Below, one piece after another: positions 35,642 through 44,799 of a DNA stretch of 64,000 nt (positions within the stretch are counted from its first letter, which is position 1; every line of letters begins with the position of its first letter). Source of the stretch: PSRJ01 sp963825305. GTDB lineage: Bacteria; Acidobacteriota; Terriglobia; Bryobacterales; Bryobacteraceae. Both the position numbers and the translations under genes were made by a program. The stretch is from positions 124,001-188,000 of the forward strand of contig CAWGTA010000009.1 in NCBI GenBank assembly GCA_963825305.1, given 5' to 3'. The notes under the pieces were generated by a model. The model did not search any database. It had not been told where the DNA came from and saw only the letters and a list, made by a program, of their open reading frames with translations.

Positions 35642-36366
35642 ATCACCTCAGCGAAGAAGACCTGGTTTTGCACTACTACGGGGAGGCTGCCGATTCCCTT
35701 CCCGCGGATCTCCATCTGAAAGAATGCGAGGCGTGCCGCGCGCTCTACGGCTCGCTGCAGAGGGTTCTGAACGCGGTGGATGGGTTGCCCGTGCCGGACC
35801 GAACCAGCGACTACGGCGCGCAAGTGTGGCACCGGATCGTGCCGTATTTGCCACTACGGCGGCGCTTCCGCTTTTTGACATCCCCGTGGCGATGGGCCGC
35901 TGCCGGCGCTGCTTTTGCAACCCTGATCGTTGCCGCATTTCTGGCCGGGCGGTTCTACCCGCAACCCCACGGGCCGGTGCTGATCGCCGCCGATCCGGAA
36001 GCGCAGCAACGTCTCCTGACGCTGGCGGTGGGAGACTACCTGGGGCGCTCGCAAGTGGTGTTGAGCGAGCTCGCGAACGCCAGTCCCGCGCGGACGCTGG
36101 ACATTTCGCCCGAGCAGGGTCGCGCCGAAAGCCTCCTCAACGAGAATCGGCTGTATCGCCAAACCGCGCTGCAGATGGGCGATGCCGCGATTGCCGGAGT
36201 GCTGGATGATCTGGAGCGTGTGTTGCTCGAAATCGCACACGCCCCTTCGCGGCTGTCTGCGGCGCAGGTGGACGAATTGAGCCGCCAGCTCCACGATGAC
36301 GGCATCCTTTTCAAAATTCGCATACTCGATTCCAACGTCCGGAATCGTGAAGAACACAAACTTTGA
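35638..36366 (+). CDS. zinc-finger anti-sigma factor, membrane-anchored
   Basis: A 242-residue protein with an N-terminal zinc-binding anti-sigma motif (His26, Cys30, Cys33: HxxxCxxC), one transmembrane helix (about residues 82-103, 'WAAAGAAFATLIVAAFLAG') and a helical periplasmic domain. It is expected to hold the upstream ECF sigma factor at the membrane. Translationally coupled to it by ATGA. Confidence 0.85.
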   Translation: MNHLSEEDLVLHYYGEAADSLPADLHLKECEACRALYGSLQRVLNAVDGLPVPDRTSDYGAQVWHRIVPYLPLRRRFRFLTSPWRWAAAGAAFATLIVAAFLAGRFYPQPHGPVLIAADPEAQQRLLTLAVGDYLGRSQVVLSELANASPARTLDISPEQGRAESLLNENRLYRQTALQMGDAAIAGVLDDLERVLLEIAHAPSRLSAAQVDELSRQLHDDGILFKIRILDSNVRNREEHKL

Positions 36367-36376
36367 GGTGACGACA

Positions 36377-37639
36377 ATGATCTACATCCGACTCGGAATG
36401 ATTCTCTGCTGTTTGGCGGCGGCCGGCATGATTTCGTCGGCGCAAGTGCCCCCCGCACCGCCTTCGCCCCCTGTTCCGCGGGCTGCGCCGGTGCCTCCGG
36501 TTCCCCCAGTTGCGCCAATGCCCCCAGCGCCGCCGGCATTTGATTTCGACTTTGACTTCAACTTCGGTCCGGACTTCGAGGCCAAAATGGCCGACTTTGG
36601 GAACAAGATGGCAGACTGGGGAACGCAGTTCGGCACCCAGTTCGGCGCCAAGATGGCGACGGCCGGCGCCGGCTTCTTCCAGAGCGGGCGGTTCGGGCGT
36701 TCCAGCGATGACCGGCTCTACGAGAGCGGCCAGCGGGAACTCGACCAGAGTCATTGGAACGCAGCCCTCACGAATTTCGCCGAGGTGGCCGGCCGCGGGG
36801 GACCGCGGGCCGATGGGGCGTTGTACTGGAAAGCCTACGCGCTGAACAAACTCAACCGGCGCGACGAAGCCCTGGCCGCCATTGCGGAATTGCGCAAGTC
36901 CCATCCCAGCTCGAAATGGCTCGACGATGCCGGCGCGCTCGAGATCGAAGTGAAACAGGCCTCCGGACAAAATGTTTCGCCGGAAGGGCAGCCCGATGAG
37001 GAACTCAAGCTGATGGCGCTGAATGCCCTGGTGAATTCCGACCCGGATCGCGCGCTTCCCCTGCTGGAGGGCCTGTTGAAGGGCTCGCAGGCGCCCCGCG
37101 TGAAAGAACGCGCGCTGTTTGTGCTGGCGCAGAGCAACGCTCCGCGGGCGCAACAGTTGCTGGAGCAGGTGGCGCGCGGCAACGGCAATCCCGATTTGCA
37201 ACTGAAGGCGATACAGTATCTCGGCATAGCCGGGCGCAAACAGGGCAACGGCCAACTGCTGTCCAGCGTGTACGCCGCCAGCAACGACGAGAGCACGCGG
37301 CGGGCGGTGCTGCACGCGCTACTGGTTGCCGGGGATAACGATCGCTTGTTGCAGGCAGTGAAAGCAGAGAAATCGCCGGAGCTTCGGGCAGAAGGCGTCC
37401 GGTTACTCGCGGGCAAGGCCGAAACCGGCGATGCCCTGGTCTCGATGTATGCCTCCGAACAGGATCAGCAAGTCAAGCGGGCGATTCTTGACTCGCTCTT
37501 TGCGCAGCGGAATGCCAAGGCCCTGGTCGACCTGGCGCGCAAGGAACGCGATCCGGAGACTAAGCGCGAGATGGTCCGCCGCCTCTCGAGCATGAAATCC
37601 AAAGAGGCCACTGACTACATGCTGGAGCTGCTGAAATGA
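36377..37639 (+). CDS. exported HEAT-repeat protein with Pro-rich N-terminus
   Basis: A 420-residue exported protein. After the signal peptide comes a Pro/Ala/Val-rich stretch (about residues 22-55) and a Phe/Asp-rich segment ('FDFDFDFNFGPDFEAKM'). Then there is one TPR-like unit ('YESGQRELDQSHWNAALTNFAEVAG') and many HEAT-like helical repeats to the end. It is a probable protein-interaction scaffold. It starts 10 bases after the anti-sigma gene, so it belongs to the sigma factor operon. Confidence 0.75.
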   Translation: MIYIRLGMILCCLAAAGMISSAQVPPAPPSPPVPRAAPVPPVPPVAPMPPAPPAFDFDFDFNFGPDFEAKMADFGNKMADWGTQFGTQFGAKMATAGAGFFQSGRFGRSSDDRLYESGQRELDQSHWNAALTNFAEVAGRGGPRADGALYWKAYALNKLNRRDEALAAIAELRKSHPSSKWLDDAGALEIEVKQASGQNVSPEGQPDEELKLMALNALVNSDPDRALPLLEGLLKGSQAPRVKERALFVLAQSNAPRAQQLLEQVARGNGNPDLQLKAIQYLGIAGRKQGNGQLLSSVYAASNDESTRRAVLHALLVAGDNDRLLQAVKAEKSPELRAEGVRLLAGKAETGDALVSMYASEQDQQVKRAILDSLFAQRNAKALVDLARKERDPETKREMVRRLSSMKSKEATDYMLELLK

Positions 37640-38415
37640 CTCGCGCCATCTGGTTGCTGGCAGCGGCTCTGCCGTTGGCGGCTCAGCCCAAGCTGCTGAT
37701 CAACGCGCAGGTCGACACACGCTCCGCCTCGGCTGGCCTGGAGCGCGAGTTTCGCGGGTTGCTCTCCGCGCAACCACAGCCCGCGTGGATTGGATACACG
37801 GTGCCCGCCGTGCGAACGTACAACCTGGGGTGCGAATACGTCAGCCCGGGCGGCCGCACCGTTCCTGGAGTGGTGCATCTGGAGCCGCCCGACCACGCCG
37901 TGATCCTGTTCCGGGTGGAGTCGGGTACGGTGAACCGGATGCGGGCGCTGTCGCCGGATTGCGAGATCGATGCCGGCGGGGTGCCCGTGCATTGGCTGGC
38001 GGACGTGCGCCCGGCCGACAGCGTCGCGCTGCTGGCAACGCTGGATTCCAACGAGACAATCATGGCGATTGCGATGCACGCTGATCCTGCCGCCGATGCC
38101 GCGCTGGAGCGTTTGGCCGCCGCGGGAGAGCCTGACAATGTGCGCCGGCGCGCCGCATATTGGATCGGCGCGACGCGGGGCCGCCGCGGCGTAGAATTCC
38201 TGAGGAATCTGCTGGCCAGCGATCCCAGCCAGCAGGTTCGTGAACGCGCCGTGGAAGGCCTCGCCGCCAGCCGCGAACCCGAAGCGCTGGACTTGCTGAT
38301 TTCCCTTGCGAAGAAGGACGGAGATACGCGCGTCCGCAGGCAGGCGGTGGCCGCGATGGGCCGCTCGCGCGATCCCAAGGCGCAAGCGTTTCTAGAGGAC
38401 GTGCTGAAGCACTAA
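37636..38415 (+). CDS. exported HEAT-repeat protein
   Basis: A 259-residue exported protein (signal peptide 'WLLAAALPLAAQ') with a beta-rich N-terminal half and C-terminal HEAT-like repeats ('RRRAAYWIGATRGRRGVEFLRNLLASDPSQQVRERAVEGLA', spanning about residues 173-215). The start overlaps the previous stop (ATGA). Last gene of the sigma/anti-sigma/HEAT operon, followed directly by a strong hairpin terminator. Confidence 0.75.
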   Translation: MTRAIWLLAAALPLAAQPKLLINAQVDTRSASAGLEREFRGLLSAQPQPAWIGYTVPAVRTYNLGCEYVSPGGRTVPGVVHLEPPDHAVILFRVESGTVNRMRALSPDCEIDAGGVPVHWLADVRPADSVALLATLDSNETIMAIAMHADPAADAALERLAAAGEPDNVRRRAAYWIGATRGRRGVEFLRNLLASDPSQQVRERAVEGLAASREPEALDLLISLAKKDGDTRVRRQAVAAMGRSRDPKAQAFLEDVLKH

Positions 38416-38485
38416 AACCGCTCCCTTTGGTCACGGCTCGGTAACGCGCGACCCATGCTGAGCCGTGACCATAGGGAGCGGTTTT
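38414..38485. terminator. bidirectional hairpin terminator / GAGCCGTGAC repeat
   Basis: Two 26-base arms (38414-38439 and 38460-38485) pair at 25 of 26 positions, with AAAA at the outer left and TTTT at the outer right. The loop is 20 bases. It lies between convergent genes, so it can end transcription from both sides. The arm sequence (GAGCCGTGACC, 2 bases, AGGGAGCGG) recurs at 1735-1766 and 44214-44304. Confidence 0.85.
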
Positions 38486-38488
38486 CAG

Positions 38489-40282
38489 CTACTTCCCGTC
38501 CACCGAAAGCGCCAGCATCACATTCCCCGGAATCCCGATCAGCACGTTGTAACCGGAATCCACGAACAACATGCCGTCGGCGATGGTCGCTCCGGCCACG
38601 TTCAACGATCCGCCGTGGGCTTTGACGCCGTTCACGGTTTCGAAATCGCGCAGCGTGTCCAGGTCCCAGATCAGCTTACCGTCAGCGGTGGAATGGGCGC
38701 GCAGATGCCCGTCCATCGAACCGGAGAAGACCACGCCGGGAATCAGCGTGGCGGGCGCCAACTGCGCCGGGCTGCATCCCTGCTTGCCCTTGCACGCCGG
38801 CTCGAAGGGAGGTACCGACCAAACCTTCTCGCCCGTCGCGATCTTCAAGGCAAACAGGCCGCCCCCGGGGCCGGGAATAATATCGGAAAGCGGGGCGTAG
38901 ACGTTATCCTGGTCGGCGGCCATGCCCCACTGGATTCCTCCGAGTGCGCCGCCTTTGCCGATTTCGGTATGCCACAGAATCTCGCCGCGGCGATCCGGAT
39001 CCAGGCCGTACACCACGCCCGCCTTCTGCCCCACCAGCAGTATGTCTTTGCCGTTCGGGAGCGAATGCAGGATGACCGAGGAGCCGATATCCACGTCGCG
39101 ATCCGGATTTTCCGGACAACTGGGTTTTCCCGGCGAGAAACAGCTGGCATTCCAGGCATCGGTGGTGAACTGCTTGGACCAGAGCAGGGAGCCGCTCTCC
39201 AGGTCGAAAGCTAACACCGCATCGGAGGTGTTGGTCGGCGGATCCGAATAGTTGTTGCCGGTGCCGGCATAGATGATCTTGCGCTTCACGTCGATGGTGG
39301 GCGACCCCCAGATCCCTGCCCCTGAGGGTCCGAACAAGTCGGTGCCGGCCGAATTCTTCTTAGTCTTGGTGGACGGATCGGTGACGGTGAATGTCTTCCA
39401 CACGATCTTCCCCGTCGCGGCATCGAGCGCCGCCATGCTGCCGCGGAAGGTGCAGCAGGGGTACTTGGGATTCTGCGCCGCCATCTCTTCGCCGGCGGAA
39501 CGCACGCCCGCATACACGCGGCCATTGAATACCTTGGGTGCCGCGGTGATGCCGGCCATGGGGTGCTCATCGAGCTTGGTTTTCCACAGCAACTCGCCGG
39601 TCTGCGCGTTCACCGCGTAAATATTCGTCTGGCCATCGCCAAAATAGGCGGCGTACTGTCCTCGTCCGATGGGAGCCACCGAAACCGCCGCGCGCACTTT
39701 GCTATCGGCTTTGTATGTCCAATAGGCGCAGCCGGTGCGTGCGTCGAGCGAGTAGACCGTTCCGTTGGCGCTGCCGAAGAAAAGGCGCCCGCCGGCGACG
39801 GTGGGTTGCGAATCGACGCTGACGGTATCGGGGAATCCAAAAGCCCATCTCACTTTAAGCTTGGGAACATCCTGGGCGCGGAGCCCCGCCGAGGCCGCGG
39901 TCTGTAGACGGCTGTTTACCAGATCGACGCTCCACCCGTTCCAGCCGTTCACGTTCGCAAGCGGGCGCGCCCCTGCCGGGCAAGCGTTGTCGCGTGCGGA
40001 CTGAACCGCGGCGCCGGTGCGCGGCGAGAGAAAATCGGCGATGGCCTGTCGCTCCATGGCGCTCAGGTTGGCGGCTTGGGCCTTCATCACGCCCGATTCC
40101 AGGGCCACGACGATCGACTGATTGGGACGCTGCGCCAGCGCCTCGGGCAGGGGGGCCCGGTTGTCCGCGCCTGGCTGATGGCAGGTCGCGCAGTTCTTTT
40201 CGAACAGGGCTTGGCCGTCGGGAGGGGCTTGGCCGAAGGCTATCCATGTACTGAAAACGAATAAGCCGATGACGCGGAGCAT
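38489..40282 (-). CDS. PQQ-dependent quinohemoprotein (polyvinyl-alcohol dehydrogenase-like)
   Basis: A 597-residue periplasmic dehydrogenase. After the signal peptide is a small cytochrome c domain with heme motif CATCH (Cys31-His35). A PQQ-type eight-bladed propeller follows, with 'GGRLFFGSANGTVYSLDARTGCAYW', 'GWNGWSVDLVNSRLQ', and paired Cys ('YPCCTFRG', 'ASCFSPGKPSC'). An N-terminal heme domain before the PQQ propeller is the order seen in polyvinyl-alcohol dehydrogenase, not in the common quinohemoprotein alcohol dehydrogenases. The natural substrate is unknown. Confidence 0.82.
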   Translation of the reverse strand: MLRVIGLFVFSTWIAFGQAPPDGQALFEKNCATCHQPGADNRAPLPEALAQRPNQSIVVALESGVMKAQAANLSAMERQAIADFLSPRTGAAVQSARDNACPAGARPLANVNGWNGWSVDLVNSRLQTAASAGLRAQDVPKLKVRWAFGFPDTVSVDSQPTVAGGRLFFGSANGTVYSLDARTGCAYWTYKADSKVRAAVSVAPIGRGQYAAYFGDGQTNIYAVNAQTGELLWKTKLDEHPMAGITAAPKVFNGRVYAGVRSAGEEMAAQNPKYPCCTFRGSMAALDAATGKIVWKTFTVTDPSTKTKKNSAGTDLFGPSGAGIWGSPTIDVKRKIIYAGTGNNYSDPPTNTSDAVLAFDLESGSLLWSKQFTTDAWNASCFSPGKPSCPENPDRDVDIGSSVILHSLPNGKDILLVGQKAGVVYGLDPDRRGEILWHTEIGKGGALGGIQWGMAADQDNVYAPLSDIIPGPGGGLFALKIATGEKVWSVPPFEPACKGKQGCSPAQLAPATLIPGVVFSGSMDGHLRAHSTADGKLIWDLDTLRDFETVNGVKAHGGSLNVAGATIADGMLFVDSGYNVLIGIPGNVMLALSVDGK

Positions 40283-40301
40283 TCGGCCATTATCTCAGAC
40301 T

Positions 40302-40422
40302 GTGGGGCCAGGCCTTCCGGCCTGCCGCCGCGCTTCCGCGCGGCGCTGGACTCGCGAGCGCACCTCGTAAGCCGAAGACGCCGCCCGGAAGGGCGGCGGC
40401 AGGCCCGAAGGCCTGGCCCCAC
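40302..40422. repeat. GTGGGG...CCCCAC nested-hairpin repeat, copy B
   Basis: The outer arms GTGGGGCCAGGCC (40302-40314) and GGCCTGGCCCCAC (40410-40422) are a perfect 13-bp inverted repeat. They enclose further hairpins (CCGCGCTTCCGCGCGG, CCGCCCGGAAGGGCGG). The element abuts the stop codon of the cca gene. Confidence 0.85.
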
Positions 40423-41727
40423 CTACGGAAACAAGCGCTTCACCAGTTCCAGGGCCTCTTCGCGCGTGGCAATGCGACCCTCCAACTGCGCGTCTTCTGC
40501 CGCGGCAAGCATCTTCGAGAACTGCGGCCCCGGGCGATATCCTTCCGCGATCAGGTCGCCACCAGTCACCAGAGGCTTGGGTTTGAGCTGCTCGTGACCG
40601 AACTCGTCCAGCTTTTGGCGCGCCAAGTCGTAATTCTCAAGGCGCCCATTGCTCGATAGAACATCCAGGCGATGCAACTCCAGGTGCTCGTCAAACTTCG
40701 GCAGCCGCAGGAAGCGCTTGAGCGTGCTCTCCTTCATGTGATGCACATCCTTGAACTGCATGTGCCTGGCGATTAGCGCCTCTACCTGTTCGGCGTCGTC
40801 GCGGGAGAAACGCAAGCGAGTGAAGATCGCGCGTGCTAGCCTCACGCCTTCCTCCACATGGCCGTCGAAGCGGATGCGCTCCGCAACGCGGAATGTCCCG
40901 GGCTTGCCCACATCGTGCAAGAGCGCGCCCCAGGCCAGCGTTGGCGAAGCGTGTTCCAGTTTCTCGAGCAACATCAGCGTGTGGACCCAGACATCGCCTT
41001 CGGGGTGGAATTCCGGCGGCTGGGCGACGCCTTTCATGGCGGCAACCTCGGGGAGAATGTCGTTGAGCAGACCAGTCTCGTCGAGCAGTTCAAAGCCGCG
41101 CCGCGCGCCGCCCTCGGTCAGGATGCGCACCAGTTCCTCGCGGATTCGCTCGGCCGAGACGGTCTGAATCAAGGCGTGATGAGCACGCACCGCGGCCATG
41201 GTGGCCGGCTCGATCGCAAAGCCCAGACGCGCCGCAAAGCGCACGGCCCGCAACAGCCGCAGGTGATCTTCGCGAAACCGAATTTCCGGATCGCCGATGG
41301 CACGCAACAAACGGCTTTCCAAGTCGGCCCGTCCTTCGACGAAGTCGAGCACATGGCCCGTCTCAGGATCCATCATCAGCCCGTTGATGGTGAAATCGCG
41401 GCGCAGCACGTCTTCGCGGGGATCGGATTCGAAGCGAACACTGGCGGGATGGCGGCCATCGGTGTAATCGCGGTCGCTGCGAAAGGTGGCCACTTCCACC
41501 TGCGCCCCGTTGTCACGCACCAGTACCACGCCGAAATGCGCGCCCACCTGGCCGGAATTGGGGAATAGCTGCAGGATGCGGGCGGGCGGAGCGTCGGTAG
41601 AGACGTCGAAATCTTTGGGGTGGCAGCCGAGAAGCAGATCGCGCACGCAGCCGCCCACCAGGTAGGCCTGGTGCCCCGAGTTCCGCAGTGTCGTCACGAT
41701 CGCGTGGGCAAGCGCCTCCGGCGTCAT
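40423..41727 (-). CDS. cca: CCA-adding enzyme / poly(A) polymerase family
   Basis: A 434-residue nucleotidyltransferase that adds or repairs the CCA end of tRNA. The head domain has 'YLVGGCVRDLLLGCHPKDFDVSTDA' with the DxD metal site, then 'RRDFTINGLMMD' and 'IRFREDHLRLLRAVRFAARL'. A C-terminal HD domain follows ('WGALLHDVGKPGTF', 'IARHM'). I start at ATG 41727; the longer frame upstream has no family similarity. Presence of the HD domain also allows phosphatase/phosphodiesterase activity, as in E. coli CCA enzyme. Confidence 0.92.
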   Translation of the reverse strand: MTPEALAHAIVTTLRNSGHQAYLVGGCVRDLLLGCHPKDFDVSTDAPPARILQLFPNSGQVGAHFGVVLVRDNGAQVEVATFRSDRDYTDGRHPASVRFESDPREDVLRRDFTINGLMMDPETGHVLDFVEGRADLESRLLRAIGDPEIRFREDHLRLLRAVRFAARLGFAIEPATMAAVRAHHALIQTVSAERIREELVRILTEGGARRGFELLDETGLLNDILPEVAAMKGVAQPPEFHPEGDVWVHTLMLLEKLEHASPTLAWGALLHDVGKPGTFRVAERIRFDGHVEEGVRLARAIFTRLRFSRDDAEQVEALIARHMQFKDVHHMKESTLKRFLRLPKFDEHLELHRLDVLSSNGRLENYDLARQKLDEFGHEQLKPKPLVTGGDLIAEGYRPGPQFSKMLAAAEDAQLEGRIATREEALELVKRLFP

Positions 41728-41893
41728 AATCCCTATGCTAATATGGGCGCAGCCGAACTCCACCCGGAGGCGGGGGAACCGATTTGTTGGGGCGCAGTCC
41801 ACGTAAGACGGAGTACTTTCAAACTCTAGCCCGTCAGCTAACCTCGCAGGCCACATTGAAAGTCACCTGTATGGTGGTCGAGGAGATAGTTCC

Positions 41894-44182
41894 GTGACAT
41901 TGGAAAACCGGCCGGGAGTCGTCAAGGTGGTCGTCGCTACCACCGTGATGCTGTCGTTTATCTCCTTCTGGCGCGCCGCTGCGATCGTGCTGGCCGACAT
42001 GGCGTCGTCGGCTTACTACGTGGGCGGCATCGCTGAAACGGCCATCGGAAAAGCCGCGCCCTGGTTCATCCTGGCGATCATGCTGTTCTCCTATTCCGTG
42101 CGCGCCATCTACATCGAGAGTTGCTCGATGTTCGTGCGCGGCGGCGTGTATCGCGTGGTGCATGAGGCCATGGGCGGGACGCTCGCCAAGTTCTCGGTTT
42201 CCGCCCTGATGTTCGACTACGTGCTGACCGGCCCGATCAGCGGCGTCAGCGCGGGGCTGTATCTCGGCGGGCTGATCAACGAGGCCGGCGTCAGTCTGCA
42301 CCTTCCCGGATTACACGTGAACGCGCAGTACTTCGCGGCCTTCTTCGCGGCCGTAGTCACTGTCTACTTCTGGCGCAAAAACATCATCGGGATGCACGAG
42401 TCGAGCGAGAAGGCGCTGCGCATTATGCAGATCACCACGGTGATGGTGGTGGTCCTGATCATCTGGTGCCTGGCCACGATTTTGAAGAATGGCTATAACC
42501 CCGTCCCCCTTCCCATACCCGCGAATCTTCACTTCAGCAACGAATCGCTCGGCTGGCTGAGAGGGACGGTGGCGCCCTCGATAACCGTTATCGCCATCAT
42601 GGTCGGGCTGGGACATTCTCTGCTGGCCATGAGCGGGTTCGAAACGTTGGCCCAGGTCTATCGCGAAGTGGCGCATCCCAAACTCAAGAACCTGGAGCGC
42701 GCTGGATTCGTGATCATCATCTACAGCCTGATGTTCACTTCGCTGGTGTCGTTCTTCGCCGTGATGATCATTCCGGACAACGCCCGCAAAGATGTTTTGG
42801 ACAACCTCATCGGCGGCATCTCGATGTATCTGATCGGGCCGCTTCCCCTGCGATTGCTGTTTCGCGTTTTCGTCGTGCTGGTCGGCACACTGATTCTGGC
42901 GGGCGCAGTCAACACCGCCATCATCGGCTCCAACGGAGTGCTCAACCGCGTGGCTGAGGACGGCGTGCTCCCCGATTGGTTTCGCCATCCACACCACAAA
43001 TTCGGCACCACTTCACGGCTGATCAACCTGGTGGTGATTCTGCAATTAATCACCATTTTCATCAGCCGCGGCGATATCTATGTTCTGGGTGAAGCTTACG
43101 CTTTCGGCGTGGTGTGGAGCTTTGCCATGAAAGCCCTCTCCGTTCTTGTCCTGCGCTACCGGCAACCCGAGAACCGTGAGTGGAAGGTGCCATTGAATTT
43201 CCACATTGGCGGAGTGGAGATCCCGCTCGGCCTGGCCATGATCACGGTGACGCTCTTCGCGCTGGCGATCATCAACGTGCTCACCAAACGCGTGGCCACG
43301 ATTTCGGGCGTAACCTTCACCATCATTTTCTTTATCGTGTTTGAGTTGTCGGAGCATTATAACCGGAAGCGCAAGTCCGCGCATGACGTGGAATTGGAAA
43401 AGTTCCGTGTGGACGCGCGCGCCGATCTCACCACGGAAACGCTGCATGTACGCCCGGGCAACGTGTTGGTCGCCGTGAGGAATCCCAACCGGCTGCAGCA
43501 CCTGGATCGTATTCTTCGGAAGACGGACACGCGCCGGCTCGATATCGTGGTGCTCTCCGTACGCCAGGTAACCACGGCCGGATCGGGCGAGCATCCATTG
43601 GGCACGGACCAGATTTTCTCCGACGACGAAACCACGGTGTTCACGAAAGTGGTGACGATCGCGGAGAAAGCCGGCAAGCACGTGGAATTGATGGTGGTGC
43701 CGGGAACCGATCCGTACGAGGCCGTGGTCCAGACGGCGGCCCGGATTGGATCGTCACGCATCGTCATGGGCCTTTCGCCCAAGCTCACACCGGCCGAGCA
43801 AGGCGAGTTAGTCGGGCGCTACTGGGAGCAACTTCCCGAACCACGGCCGTCGCTATCGCTCGAAATCGTTCTGGAAAACCAGAAGGACACCGTCTTTCTG
43901 AACCTGGGACCGCATCCGCCGCGGCTGTGGCCTGAGGACATCGACCTGGTGCACCGCCTGTGGCTGGAGCTGACCACGCGCGGGCCCGGCTCCAAGCTGC
44001 ACCATCGCGACGTGATCGGTGTGGCGCTGCGGCGCATGCGGGACGAATTGCATTCCGACCGCGCCGACGAAGTAATTGGCGACGTTTTGCAGGAGATTGC
44101 CGGTGACCATGGCAGCAGCGGCAACGGCCGCGCGAAGCTGCCCCCATCGTCCGGGAACTCGCACCTGGCCGGCCGTCACTAA
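41894..44182 (+). CDS. APC-family amino acid permease with C-terminal Usp-like domain
   Basis: A 762-residue protein. Residues 1-500 carry about 12 transmembrane helices of the amino acid-polyamine-organocation fold. The C-terminal 240 residues are soluble and start like a universal stress protein domain ('GNVLVAVRNPNRLQHLDRIL', 'RLDIVVLSVRQV', 'HVELMVVPGTDPYEAVVQTAARIGSSRIVMGLS'). The Usp-like part may bind ATP and regulate transport. The start GTG 41894 has GGAG about 8-10 bases upstream. Substrate not known. Confidence 0.83.
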   Translation: MTLENRPGVVKVVVATTVMLSFISFWRAAAIVLADMASSAYYVGGIAETAIGKAAPWFILAIMLFSYSVRAIYIESCSMFVRGGVYRVVHEAMGGTLAKFSVSALMFDYVLTGPISGVSAGLYLGGLINEAGVSLHLPGLHVNAQYFAAFFAAVVTVYFWRKNIIGMHESSEKALRIMQITTVMVVVLIIWCLATILKNGYNPVPLPIPANLHFSNESLGWLRGTVAPSITVIAIMVGLGHSLLAMSGFETLAQVYREVAHPKLKNLERAGFVIIIYSLMFTSLVSFFAVMIIPDNARKDVLDNLIGGISMYLIGPLPLRLLFRVFVVLVGTLILAGAVNTAIIGSNGVLNRVAEDGVLPDWFRHPHHKFGTTSRLINLVVILQLITIFISRGDIYVLGEAYAFGVVWSFAMKALSVLVLRYRQPENREWKVPLNFHIGGVEIPLGLAMITVTLFALAIINVLTKRVATISGVTFTIIFFIVFELSEHYNRKRKSAHDVELEKFRVDARADLTTETLHVRPGNVLVAVRNPNRLQHLDRILRKTDTRRLDIVVLSVRQVTTAGSGEHPLGTDQIFSDDETTVFTKVVTIAEKAGKHVELMVVPGTDPYEAVVQTAARIGSSRIVMGLSPKLTPAEQGELVGRYWEQLPEPRPSLSLEIVLENQKDTVFLNLGPHPPRLWPEDIDLVHRLWLELTTRGPGSKLHHRDVIGVALRRMRDELHSDRADEVIGDVLQEIAGDHGSSGNGRAKLPPSSGNSHLAGRH

Positions 44183-44799
44183 CAATTGCCGCACGTTTAC
44201 CGATTGCCGCCCCGTTACCGAGCCGCCACCGTCAGGGAGCGGGGGTTGCGAAGGGACGTCCACGAGGTAAAGCCCCCGCTCCCTGACGGTCGCGGCTCGG
44301 TAACAACCGCTCGGTAACGTAGCGCCTTTGCAAGTTTCGGATATCGAAACCTGATACTATCAATTTGCGTCACTACTAGTGGCAGGCCCCTCTGACGGCC
44401 CGGTAATTCATAGAAACCGAAGGTGCTGCATTGCCAGCCGCCGGATGATTGCCGCCTAAGGGGCCCGCCGCTCTAGAGGGAAGGAGGGTTCTCGATTGCC
44501 GTCCGGCAGCCGCTCCACGGCGATCGAAGAATACTTCGTCGAAAGCCAGCCGCCCAACCTCTCGACTCTACCTCCGGAACGGTCGCGCGATCCTGAAATT
44601 CCAAAAAGCGAAAATGGAATATCCAGAGCGATCCAACGTATGCTTTTGGTGTGTCGTAAAATAGGCCGCCCGGCGAGGCTGGTTTGACGCACTTCTACGC
44701 TATACCGTCCACGGCTACCGCCGTTCCATAAAACCTGCGCCACCTCGCACAGCGAATGATTGCCAGTATATTCTCTTAAAGAGGAAAAGATTACGAACT
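44183..44799. other. long intergenic region with hairpin repeat
   Basis: About 615 bases. The first third holds the large GTTACCGAGCCG repeat hairpin. The rest (44310-44799) has only short open frames without ribosome binding sites (for instance 44449-44664 and 44496-44687), and I see no gene there. AGAGGAAAAG upstream of 44800 is the ribosome binding site of the peptidase gene. Confidence 0.5.
44214..44304. repeat. GTTACCGAGCCG repeat, 32-bp-arm hairpin
   Basis: Arms 44214-44245 and 44273-44304 pair at 31 of 32 positions (GTTACCGAGCCG at the outer end, AGGGAGCGGGGG at the inner end), with a 27-base loop. A further partial GCTCGGTAAC follows at about 44309. The same half-site occurs at 38414-38485 and 1735-1766. 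It may also end transcription of the permease gene, though there is no T-run. Confidence 0.88.

Noticed and set aside
44449..44687. Two short overlapping ORFs between the permease and the cysteine peptidase.
   Set aside because: They have no ribosome binding sites or motifs and overlap each other in different frames.
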